A stretch of DNA of 14,159 nt from assembly GCA_012513125.1 (NCBI GenBank), contig JAAZCS010000406.1, forward strand, positions 1 to 14,159. Reading direction: 5' to 3'. Each line of letters begins with the position of its first letter. Within the stretch, counting starts at the first letter, position 1. This DNA is from Treponema sp. GTDB lineage: Bacteria > Spirochaetota > Spirochaetia > Treponematales > Treponemataceae. The translations under genes and the position numbers were made by a program. The notes under the pieces are model-generated. The model saw only the letters and a list, made by a program, of their open reading frames with translations. It ran no database searches and was not told the DNA's origin. This document shows positions 6,802 to 14,159 of this stretch, piece by piece.

Positions 6802-7772
6802 ACTGCAATAATGTCATTTGGAATATCTTGAAGAAAAACAAAGAACTCGTCTCCACCAAGTCTTCCCACTAAATCATAACTTCTAGCCATTGATTTCAAT
6901 AGTTTTGCAATATCAATCAAAGCTTTATCACCTTCAGAATGACCTAGAATATCATTTATCTGCTTAAAATAATCAATATCAAGCATTAAAAGAGCATGTT
7001 GACTTTCAGGTTTTGAAGAATTAATAATATTGTCTACTTTTTCTGCCGAATAGTATTCCGTATAGTCATTAAACCAAAAAGGTTTATAACTAATTGGTAT
7101 TTGTAACAAATTTCCCGCTTTTCTATTAAATATTGTTTCTTTATCAATATTGCAACAAATCAGTGTGTATGAATTTTTAGATCTTTCATTTAAACTTTGA
7201 CTCCATTTTTCATAAGTAATCTCTTTTTCGCGGAAATCAGTTATATCGATAAATGAAATTACAACCGAAACAGGTTTTTCATCATTATTCTTAATACTTG
7301 AGAATTTTGCAGAAATCCATCTCCAACCATCAGGAAATAACCTTCTATAAACAACAACCCCTTTTTCCGCTCCATCTTTCATAATTTTGAAGAAGTTCAG
7401 ATAAGCTTCTTTTGTATCTATGGAAACTTTTTGTATATTTTCTTCTTCATCAGGAATTCCACTCATTACTTCTGGAAGCGAGAATCTTTTTGAAATTTCT
7501 GACGGAATTGTTAATGTTTTATCTTGAATGGAATATCTACCAATTATATTATTACCCAAAGAGACTGCAATTCTATATTCCTCTTCACTTATCTTCAATT
7601 TATTTTCAGTATTTTTTATTTCATCATTATCAATTAAAACTGCATCTAGTCTGAATCTTCCTTTTCCAATTTGATAAAATGATTCATTGATGTATAAAAT
7701 TTTAAAATAATTTCTGCCAAACTCTAATGAAACAATAATTCCCGGAATATTTTCAGAAAGAATTTTTAGCTG
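6765..7772 (-). pseudogene. Fragment: PAS domains plus first half of a canonical GGDEF domain with I-site
   Basis: The frame opens near 7772 inside a PAS-like segment. A possible internal start is the TTG at 7596-7598, giving 277 residues. Numbered from that TTG, a PAS domain spans about 8-122 (ending FIDIT), a second PAS-like stretch about 128-182, and a GGDEF half-domain about 184-277. The GGDEF half has DIDYFKQIND, GGDEF at 248-252 and an RSYD inhibitory (I) site five residues before it. The usual N-terminal D-LTGL-NR part of the GGDEF domain is missing between the PAS-like stretch and LLMLDID, which suggests an in-frame deletion. The frame is lost in the A5 tract at 6797-6801 and ends at TAA (6765-6767), so the domain is cut in half and should be inactive. 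Confidence 0.6.
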
Positions 7773-7858
7773 CGATTGACTCCATAAAGACCAATAATTT
7801 TATTATTTTCATCGATAATTGGAAATTTTGAAGAAAGAACTGTATGAATTTCACCATT
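7769..7858 (-). pseudogene. Fragment: end of a PAS domain
   Basis: Directly after the stop at 7859-7861, the same frame continues for 30 codons with a typical PAS ending (KFPIIDENNKIIGLYGVNR) and then meets TAA at 7766-7768. The next frame resumes at once with SQLKIL. About 50 residues expected between the PAS start (FANECSHDIIS) and this end are absent, pointing to a deletion as well as the stop. Confidence 0.5.
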
Positions 7859-9562
7859 TTATGAAATTATATCGTGAGAACACTCATTGGCAAAAATCAA
7901 CTGATTTTCAATTATTTTTTCATTTGTAATATCAACAAAATTGCTTAGTTGAACTGGCTCTGCAATTCCTTCCATGGAAATAGTATTTATAGTATCCCGT
8001 AAACAAATGACTTCACCATTTCGTCGCGTGGCTCGCATTTCAATTTTATATGATTGCCCTACTTCTGTAAGTTTTTGAACTTGTGAAATTACATTTTCTC
8101 TATCTTCTGCTAAAATGAGGTCAAATCCATTTTTTACTTCTGCTTCAAACTGCTCTTTTGTACATCCCAGAATTTCATAATATCTATTATTAATGAAAAT
8201 AAAATCTGTTTCTGCATTTTTACCAACAACTACGGCTGTAATTCCATTTAAAGAATTGTCCATAATACATTCAAGTTGTTTTGAAATCCTTTTTTCTTTT
8301 AACTCAGCTTCAATCTTACTTTTTTCAATTAATTTTTGGTTGGAATAATTTTCAATGACACAATAAAATAAATGATCATTTCCGCTAATTGCAATAACTC
8401 TTATTGTTATTTTAATATATTCAACGTTTTCATCATCATTTTCTGATTCTTTTAAACAAATATTTGTACTACTTTCAGTTTTATCTTCTATGGACTTTCT
8501 AATTAAATCAAAAAATTTCTCTCTATCTTTACCAAAAAGATATTTTTGAATGTCCATATTAAACAAATTTTCATCTACTGGTGCAAATCTCCCCAAAACC
8601 TGTTTATATCTGTCATTTACTCTCAAAAATTCAATATTTTTATTTCTATATTCAAAAATGCAAGCCCCACCAATATAGCTATTGAACATCAAAGTATCCA
8701 TTGAATCAGGATCCCAGAACTTTGAATTATCAATTTCCTTTACAGTAAAACTTTTAAATAACTTTATTTCTTTCTTATTTTCTCTAATAATCTTTTCATA
8801 TTCTTCAAGCGGAACAGGTTTTGAATAAAGATATCCTTGAATGTAATAACAGCCTATCGATTTTAAATAATCAGCTTGATTCTGTTCTTCAACACCTTCG
8901 GCAATAACTTCCATATCAATCCATTTTGCCATTCTTACAACTGATTCAATTATGTTTCCACTTCTTCCAGATTTATCAGTATTATTGAAGAATTTCATGT
9001 CCAATTTCAGAATTTGAGCTGGCACATTTTTCAATGTATTCAAAGATGAATATCCGCTACCAAAATCATCAATTTCTACAGTAAAGCCTTCTTCAATTAA
9101 TTTTTTTACTGATTCTACAACTGAATCCGACGCTTCAGAAAAAGCAGATTCAGTAATTTCTAACCGAAGCAAATAAATTGGAATACTATATTTAGTTAAA
9201 AGATTCTGTATAACATTGATGAATTCATCATGAAAAAGGTCAACTCTAGAAATATTCACAGAAACTGGAACAACTTTTATTCCCTCGTCTAACCATTTTC
9301 GTAAATTAGCACAAACTTCTTCCCAAATATATTTATCAAGTTCGTAAATAAATCCATTTTTTTCAAAAACAGGAATGAATTTGATTGGAGGAACAATATG
9401 ACCATCCTTTGAGTCAATCCATCTGACAAGAGCTTCAGCACCGATTAATCCACCTGTTGCATGATTATATTGTGGTTGATACCAGACCTTAAATTCTTTA
9501 TTTCTTAATGACTTTTCCATTGACGAAACTATTTCCTGCTCGTCAAGCATTGCAGTTCTCAT
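7859..9562 (-). pseudogene. Fragment: complete EAL domain plus two PAS-like domains (possibly still translated)
   Basis: This open stretch of 567 codons is the largest piece of the decayed gene. The EAL phosphodiesterase domain (about 8-255) retains every expected catalytic and metal residue: E43 in AEAL, N103, E135, D165/D166 in DDFG, K186, E222 and Q242. It would hydrolyse c-di-GMP to pGpG. Two PAS-like domains follow (about 288-405 and 428-548), then the first residues of a third, cut by TAA at 7859-7861. The ATG (9560-9562) lies three codons after the TAG at 9572-9574 and is preceded by AGAAGGA, so ribosomes could restart here and make a free EAL-PAS protein. In the paralogue the equivalent Met (290) is internal. 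It could be annotated as an EAL-domain CDS; the remnant call rests on the domains flanking it in frame. Confidence 0.65.
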
Positions 9563-9574
9563 TGAATCCTTCTA

Positions 9575-9751
9575 TTCCGCCACATGAAGATCATATTGAT
9601 CTTGAATAGAGAATTCCGCAAGAATAGCCCTGTCATACATTACATTCACGGGAATAGACAAATCTTTTACAAAATAACGACCAACTCTTATTGTTATTTG
9701 CTGATTCAAAAATAATAAACGCGTCATTTTTCTGTGAATATATTCTATTTC
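9575..9751 (-). pseudogene. Fragment: GGDEF-to-EAL connecting segment between two in-frame stops
   Basis: The 59 codons between TAA (9752-9754) and TAG (9572-9574) are in the same frame as the pieces on both sides. They align with residues about 226-286 of the intact paralogue: ITIRVGRY against IRIRIGRY, and SIPVNVMYDRAILAE against SVPVHLIFDRAVLAE. This shows that the upstream and downstream pieces were once one gene, interrupted by point changes and not by rearrangement. Confidence 0.7.
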
Positions 9752-10432
9752 TTATGAATTTATTTCTTTTGCAGGAAACAAAATTGCAAATTTATCACCA
9801 TTAATTCTGGCTGCAATTCCGTCAAATTTAATTGTTGCTTCAAATAAACATTCACTTATGTGAAGAAGAACTCTGTCTCCGGTTTTTTGCCGATACTGTT
9901 CGTTAATAATTGAAAAATACTCAATATTCAAATAGGAAAGAATGTAATATTCAGGTTCATGACTTTTAATTAATTTTTCCGCTTCTATAAAAAAAGTTTC
10001 CCGATTATACAAACCCGTCAATTTATCTCTAAAATCATTAATTGATTGTGCTGATTTTTCACATAACGAAATTACATTGTGCAAAACTCTCAACAATTTT
10101 TTTTGATCATAAGGTTTTTGAATATACGTTATTGCACCAAGTTTTAATACTTCATCAAGAGATTCGGAATCTTCTTTGCTTGTTGTGATTATTATCGGAA
10201 TATGTTGCCAAAGTGGATTTTTATTTATTCGCCGTAAAACTTCAAAACCATCAATTCCGGGCATCACTAAATCCAGAAATACTGCTGATATTGATTTATA
10301 TTCGTTTTCAATTATAGAAAGCCCATCTTCTCCAGAAGAAGCTTCTAATACTTTATATTTTTCAGCTAAACAAGAAGATAATAAAACACTATCAACGTAG
10401 TTATCTTCAATAATAAACACTTCTCTTTTCAT
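9752..10432 (-). pseudogene. Fragment: N-terminal REC domain plus truncated degenerate GGDEF domain (start intact)
   Basis: This piece of 226 codons keeps its own ATG, three bases after the stop of the intact paralogue, with no clear ribosome site. Translational coupling is therefore likely. The receiver domain (1-120) looks functional: E9/D10 acidic pair, phosphoacceptor D54 in VFLDLVMP, T83/T84 and K106. The GGDEF domain (about 133-226) begins with KLTGLYNRE, but the signature reads NGDKF at 211-215, so cyclase activity is not expected. The domain is cut by TAA at 9752-9754 before its last strands. If translated, it would be a phosphorylatable receiver lacking its EAL output, conceivably a phosphate sink competing with the paralogue. 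The main call is the N-terminal part of a decayed gene. Confidence 0.65.
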
Positions 10433-10435
10433 TGT

Positions 10436-13400
10436 TTATTGCTTTTTTTCTATTTCCTCAAGTAAATCTCTTATATTGAGAATTACCGCAATATAATCGC
10501 CTATTATTCCCAATTTTTCAATATCATTATTTTCACGTCTCGGATTATCAACACCAAAGCATCCTATTAAGTTTCCATTAATGTTAATTGGAATAATTAG
10601 CACAGAATTGACTTTTTGTGATTTTAAATCATCTCTAATTTTTTTGCTTTGAATTTCGGAAGTATCATTAAGATAAAAACATTTATCTTTTTGTAGAGAA
10701 GACATCAAATTATTTGCATATGAATAAGAAACATCCGTAACCAAATCTTTCTTGCTAACAATTCCTTTTACACTAGTATCATAAGTTATTGTGGCAAACC
10801 CTTTCTTATCATTATTCTCAAAAATGTAACAACGATCGCTATTAAAAAAAGATTGCAAGTTTTTAAGCAATTCATTAATTGCATCATCACTGTTTGATTG
10901 CAATAGTATATTTTTTGCAGCTAAATGCAGGAAAGATAATTGCTCTTCTGATTGTCTTTTTTCTTCACATAGCAAATGTTCTTCTGTCGTATCAGTAAGA
11001 ACAGAAATAATAATGTCGTTACTAATATTTAGAAGTTGAACAATAGAACAATTACAGTTTAAATACGCAATACTGCCATCTTCTTTTCGTATTCTAAAGT
11101 TTGTTGAAATTGGAATTCTGTTCTTTTTTAGATTTTTGATATGTTGCATTACACAATCTATATCTTCTTTTAAAATCAACGAAAGAATTTCGATTTTGTC
11201 TTTCAATACTTTTTCTTCAGTATACCCATAAAGTTCATAGTATTTATCATTTGAAAAAAGCATTTTTGATGTTTTTTTATCTTCATCAATTAACATTGCC
11301 GATACGCCACCCTTAATATTTGACATAACGGTTTTTAACATTTTATCGCTTTCGCCTTTCAATCTATAAGCTTCTTTCTCTTTTGCTTCAAATTCTTTTT
11401 GCTTTGTTACATTCTGAAGCACACAATATAATAGATATCGTTCTTCGGCTCTGGCGATGTTTCTTACTGTTAAATAAATAATTTCTTTTTTATTGTCTTT
11501 TGCTGGATTTTGATACGAAATCTCACAAGAAGCTTCATCTTCTGTATCAATTGCAGTACTAACACATTTTTCAAAGATGTCCGCAGATTCTTTATCTAGA
11601 TAGCTTTCTTTATTCTTACTGAATGTTGATAAGCAAATTTCAGAAGACAATTCTAGTTCCCTGATAAATCTATCATTAAACCGAATAAGTTCAGATTTTC
11701 CGTCTTTTAATTCAAAAATACACGCACCGCCGATATAGCTGTTAAAGATTAATGATTCTATGGAAGAAGAATCCCAAAATGAGTTTTGATTAAAATTTAC
11801 AATACTTTTAACACTCGATTCTTTTATTCCATGAACAGCAACATCCAGAAGTTTTTCATAAGAAGCAGAATTAATTGGTTTTGAATAATAATATCCCTGC
11901 ATAAAAAAACAACCAATTGATTTTAGATAATCCACTTGAGGTTTTGTTTCAACACCTTCTGCAATTACAGTCATTCCTATCCATCTAGCCATGCGAATTA
12001 CAGATTCAATTATTGCTCCACCTTTTTTGGAATTATTTGAATCCTCTAAAAACTTCATATCAAGTTTTAACACTTGAGACGGAACATCTTTCAAAATATT
12101 TAAAGAAGAATAACCACACCCAAAATCATCAATTTCTACAGTGAATCCATATTTTACAAGTTTTGAAACAATTTCTATTAATTCATTTGAAGATTCAGAA
12201 AAAGCTGATTCTGTCACTTCCAAATTTAGGAAATCAATTGGAATGTTATATTTTTGAACATATCCAGTTATCTTTTCAAAAAAATCAGGTTTAAAGATAT
12301 CAACTCTGGAAATGTTTACTGAAATTGGAACAATCTCCTTTTTTTCATCAATCCATTTTCTGATGAACATGCAAACGTGTTCCCACATAAATTTATCAAT
12401 TGAATAGATGAATTCATTTCTTTCAAAAATCGGAATAAATGTTCCAGGGTCGAGCAACCCCTTTTTTTTATGTCGCCATCTTACAAGGGCTTCTGCACCA
12501 ATCAAGCTTCCAGAAGTGTTGTTATATTGAGGTTGAAACCACACTTCAAATTCGCCTGCCATCAAGGCTCTTCTTGAATCGCTTACTATCTCTTGTTCTT
12601 CAATAAGCTTTGTTCGCATGGATTCTGTGTATTCAGCTATATATTTTCCGTAAATTCCTTTTATTGACTCTTCTGCCAAGACGGCTCTGTCAAAAATCAA
12701 ATGTACAGGAACAGATGTGTCTGTAATTCTGTAACGTCCAATACGTATTCTTATTTTCTTCTTAAAAAAATTAGGTGTTGATAATCTTTCATGAAAATGT
12801 TTGTAATATTCAGAACCAATGTGTTCAACAGGGTATAAAATTGCAAATTTATCAGACTGAAGACGACTGGCAATTCCTTGAAGTTCAGTTTCTGCCATTT
12901 TCAAGCAGTTTGCTATATGTTTTAAAACTTTATCACCAAAAGTAATTCCGTATAAATCATTAATTACCTTGAACTTTTCAACATCAAAACAAGAAAGAAC
13001 ATAATAGTTTGCAGGATGACTTTTAACAAGCTCAGATATCTTATCTAAAAAAGCTTCCCTTTTATAAAGTCCTGTAAGTGAATCAATTTGTGAAATATTA
13101 TAAAATAAAGAATCATGTAGTTTTACAATGTTATCAACTGTATGATGAACTTCAAACGAATCTAGAGGTTTTGAAATAAAACCAACAGCACCCAATTCAA
13201 GGCTTTTCTTTTTAGCTTCAGCATTTTCATCAACCGACATTACAACAACAGGAATGCTAGATAAAACAACATCATTTTTTATTCGTTCTAAAACTTCAAA
13301 ACCGCTCATCTTTGGCATTACAATATCTAGAATTATTGCAGAAAACTTTTTATTTTCACTTAATATCTGCAACGCTTCTTCACCATTTGTAGCGGTAAAT

Positions 13401-13486
13401 ATTTCGTAATCGTTTTGAAAAAATTTTGTTAGTAATTTTTGGCTAATAATTTCATCATCAACTATTAGTAAATTCTTTTCAGACAT
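10436..13486 (-). CDS. Response regulator c-di-GMP phosphodiesterase: REC-GGDEF(degenerate)-EAL-PAS-PAS-GAF
   Basis: This 1016-residue cytoplasmic protein is predicted to degrade c-di-GMP under phosphorylation and small-molecule control. REC (1-125) has D10/D11, phosphoacceptor D54 in ILDIVMP, S84 and K106. GGDEF (about 130-250) starts DSLTGLYKRE, but its signature is QSDKF (210-214), so it is probably a non-catalytic, perhaps GTP-binding, regulatory domain. EAL (about 297-548) has the full set E332, N391, E423, D453/D454, K474, E510 and Q530. PAS-like domains lie at about 575-695 and 715-835, and a GAF domain at about 848-1005. The protein ends just after GAF with a short Glu/Lys-rich helix. 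The ATG has GGAG (13492-13495) five bases away and a TATAAT upstream. It is the first gene of a tandem pair; the second copy, three bases downstream, is decayed. The cognate kinase is not in this window. Confidence 0.9.
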   Translation of the reverse strand: MSEKNLLIVDDEIISQKLLTKFFQNDYEIFTATNGEEALQILSENKKFSAIILDIVMPKMSGFEVLERIKNDVVLSSIPVVVMSVDENAEAKKKSLELGAVGFISKPLDSFEVHHTVDNIVKLHDSLFYNISQIDSLTGLYKREAFLDKISELVKSHPANYYVLSCFDVEKFKVINDLYGITFGDKVLKHIANCLKMAETELQGIASRLQSDKFAILYPVEHIGSEYYKHFHERLSTPNFFKKKIRIRIGRYRITDTSVPVHLIFDRAVLAEESIKGIYGKYIAEYTESMRTKLIEEQEIVSDSRRALMAGEFEVWFQPQYNNTSGSLIGAEALVRWRHKKKGLLDPGTFIPIFERNEFIYSIDKFMWEHVCMFIRKWIDEKKEIVPISVNISRVDIFKPDFFEKITGYVQKYNIPIDFLNLEVTESAFSESSNELIEIVSKLVKYGFTVEIDDFGCGYSSLNILKDVPSQVLKLDMKFLEDSNNSKKGGAIIESVIRMARWIGMTVIAEGVETKPQVDYLKSIGCFFMQGYYYSKPINSASYEKLLDVAVHGIKESSVKSIVNFNQNSFWDSSSIESLIFNSYIGGACIFELKDGKSELIRFNDRFIRELELSSEICLSTFSKNKESYLDKESADIFEKCVSTAIDTEDEASCEISYQNPAKDNKKEIIYLTVRNIARAEERYLLYCVLQNVTKQKEFEAKEKEAYRLKGESDKMLKTVMSNIKGGVSAMLIDEDKKTSKMLFSNDKYYELYGYTEEKVLKDKIEILSLILKEDIDCVMQHIKNLKKNRIPISTNFRIRKEDGSIAYLNCNCSIVQLLNISNDIIISVLTDTTEEHLLCEEKRQSEEQLSFLHLAAKNILLQSNSDDAINELLKNLQSFFNSDRCYIFENNDKKGFATITYDTSVKGIVSKKDLVTDVSYSYANNLMSSLQKDKCFYLNDTSEIQSKKIRDDLKSQKVNSVLIIPININGNLIGCFGVDNPRRENNDIEKLGIIGDYIAVILNIRDLLEEIEKKQ

Positions 13487-13504
13487 TCATTCTCCAAAGA
13501 ATAA

Positions 13505-13510
13505 ATTATA
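13505..13510 (-). promoter_or_regulatory. -10 element for the REC-GGDEF-EAL gene
   Basis: On the minus strand the bases read TATAAT, 19 bases upstream of the ATG at 13486. No convincing -35 hexamer stands at 16-18 bp (only AGTTTA-like sequence), so an activator may be needed. The implied leader is very short, about a dozen bases, and contains the GGAG site. Confidence 0.4.
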
Positions 13511-13618
13511 CACTATGTATTTATTTTTAAACTTTTTTACATCATCGAATCTACATAAACAGGTTGTATATTTATAATAAGGCTGAATTTGTTATTTCAC
13601 AATGATTAAGTTTACTAC

Positions 13619-13647
13619 TTGCAAAATATTTTTATTACTTGTATCTT
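13619..13647 (+). promoter_or_regulatory. Sigma70-type promoter for the TetR-family gene
   Basis: TTGCAA (13619-13624), a 17-bp spacer and TATCTT (13642-13647) place the transcription start near 13654, inside the first operator and about 50 bases upstream of the ATG. Confidence 0.6.
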
Positions 13648-13652
13648 AAAAG

Positions 13653-13684
13653 TAGACCGTCGGTCGGTTTAGACTATCAGTCTA
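13653..13684. promoter_or_regulatory. Two tandem TetR-type operators
   Basis: Two 15-bp sites start 17 bp apart. TAGACCgtcGGTCGG (13653-13667) has one imperfect arm, and TAGACTatcAGTCTA (13670-13684) is a perfect 6-3-6 palindrome. They share the TAGAC half-site and overlap the predicted transcription start of the TetR gene. Size, symmetry and position fit autorepression by the adjacent TetR protein. That this protein binds here is inference from adjacency. Confidence 0.65.
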
Positions 13685-13703
13685 CTGAATAAAAGAAGGA
13701 AAT

Positions 13704-14159
13704 ATGTGGATTTCAAAAAATGCTGATGAAAGACGAACTGAAATTCTGGATAGTGCAACAAAACTCTTTGCAGAAAAAGGTTACGATTCAACAAGTGTAA
13801 CAGACATCATGAATGAAGTGGGAATTGCAAAAGGAACCCTTTACTATCATTTTAAATCAAAAGAAGAGATTCTAGACGGAATAATTGAAAGAATTAAAGA
13901 GACTTTAATTTCCAATGCAAAATTAGTTCTGGAGAATAAATCACTAAATCTTTATCAAAAGATATCCAAGGCTCTTTTATCACTACAAGTTCAAGAATCT
14001 TCAGGAAAAGAAATTTTTTCAGAAGTTCATAAACCTCAGAACGCCTTGATGGAACAAAAAATTTTAAAAGAAATGATTAAAGACGTAACACCAGTTCTTT
14101 CTGAATTAATAGAAGAAGGCAATAAAGAAAAAGTTTTCAACTGTGAATATCCGTATGAA
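13704..14159 (+). CDS. TetR/AcrR-family transcriptional repressor (3' end outside window)
   Basis: The first 152 codons are visible; the gene continues past the window. Residues 9-57 form the TetR-type DNA-binding domain: ERRTEILDSATKLFAEKGY (helix 1), then the helix-turn-helix SVTDIMNEVGIAKGTLYYHF (31-50) and KSKEEIL. From about 60 on is the helical ligand-binding domain, with an HKPQNALMEQK stretch that recalls TetR regulators placed beside ABC efflux genes; this resemblance is from memory and weak. The ATG (13704-13706) follows AGAAGGA (13694-13700), three bases away, close but acceptable. The gene is divergent from the REC-GGDEF-EAL gene across 217 bases. Two tandem operators sit on its own promoter, so autorepression is likely. 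The ligand and any other targets are unknown, and genes to the right of the window would be the first to check. Confidence 0.9.
   Translation, partial: MWISKNADERRTEILDSATKLFAEKGYDSTSVTDIMNEVGIAKGTLYYHFKSKEEILDGIIERIKETLISNAKLVLENKSLNLYQKISKALLSLQVQESSGKEIFSEVHKPQNALMEQKILKEMIKDVTPVLSELIEEGNKEKVFNCEYPYE

Larger units (their letters stand above)
6189..10432 (-). pseudogene. Decayed REC-GGDEF-EAL-PAS(n)-GGDEF-REC signalling gene, tandem paralogue of the intact gene upstream
   Basis: Translation on the minus strand gives one domain series in consistent order, interrupted by six lesions. These are TAA at 9752-9754, TAG at 9572-9574, TAA at 7859-7861, a frameshift near 7773-7774, a one-base deletion in an A5 tract (6797-6801) and a one-base insertion in an A8 tract (6561-6568). 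Domains in order are REC, degenerate GGDEF, EAL, about five PAS-like segments (some apparently shortened), a canonical GGDEF and a terminal REC. The first part aligns throughout with the intact gene at 10436-13486, including the stretch between the two first stops, so this is a duplicated copy that has decayed. Catalytic motifs survive, suggesting recent loss. Mixed lesion types (two kinds of nonsense change plus indels) argue against homopolymer sequencing error alone. The original product would have been a bifunctional c-di-GMP enzyme. The pieces are listed separately below. Confidence 0.75.

Noticed and set aside
7412..7654. Plus-strand open frame of 80 codons
   Set aside because: Antisense to PAS-coding sequence; hydrophobic Leu/Tyr-rich composition is typical of an antisense shadow.
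10176..10400. Plus-strand open frame of 74 codons
   Set aside because: Antisense to the receiver domain of the decayed gene; no domain and no ribosome site.

Overview
The window is AT-rich (roughly 30 % G+C by eye) and nearly all coding on the minus strand. Low G+C, GGAG-type ribosome sites, TTG starts, a spirochaete-like signal peptide and very large cyclic-nucleotide signalling proteins suggest a Treponema-like spirochaete. A Lachnospiraceae-type Firmicute is the main alternative. This placement is inference; no rRNA or marker gene is present.

Layout by coordinate. (1) 1-330 (-): 5' part of an exported protein whose visible part resembles the N-terminus of a periplasmic sensor; it runs off the window. 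(2) 458-4678 (-): a 1406-residue class III cyclase with two cyclase domains, an AAA/NACHT-like ATPase and TPR-like repeats, the layout of animal soluble adenylyl cyclase (sAC, ADCY10). (3) 4782-6038 (-): a radical SAM/SPASM-type protein with its own sigma70-like promoter and a structured leader containing two inverted repeats. (4) 6189-10432 (-): one decayed gene, originally REC-GGDEF-EAL-several PAS-GGDEF-REC, broken by three in-frame stops and three frameshifts and probably shortened by internal deletions. (5) 10436-13486 (-): its intact tandem paralogue, REC-GGDEF(degenerate)-EAL-PAS-PAS-GAF, a predicted c-di-GMP phosphodiesterase response regulator. (6) 13704-14159 (+): the 5' part of a divergent TetR-family repressor gene, with a clear promoter and two tandem 15-bp operators.

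How the genes may work together: the region combines cAMP synthesis (2) with c-di-GMP turnover (5 and the remains in 4). No histidine kinase is present to phosphorylate the REC domains, so the input must come from elsewhere. The radical SAM gene has no visible substrate peptide beside it. The TetR operators sit on the TetR promoter, indicating autoregulation, and they share a 217-bp divergent region with the intact EAL gene. The most notable observations are the sAC-like single-site cyclase whose bicarbonate-contact positions look replaced, the decaying tandem copy of the c-di-GMP regulator, and the possible attenuator ahead of the radical SAM gene. No tRNA, rRNA, CRISPR array or insertion sequence was seen.
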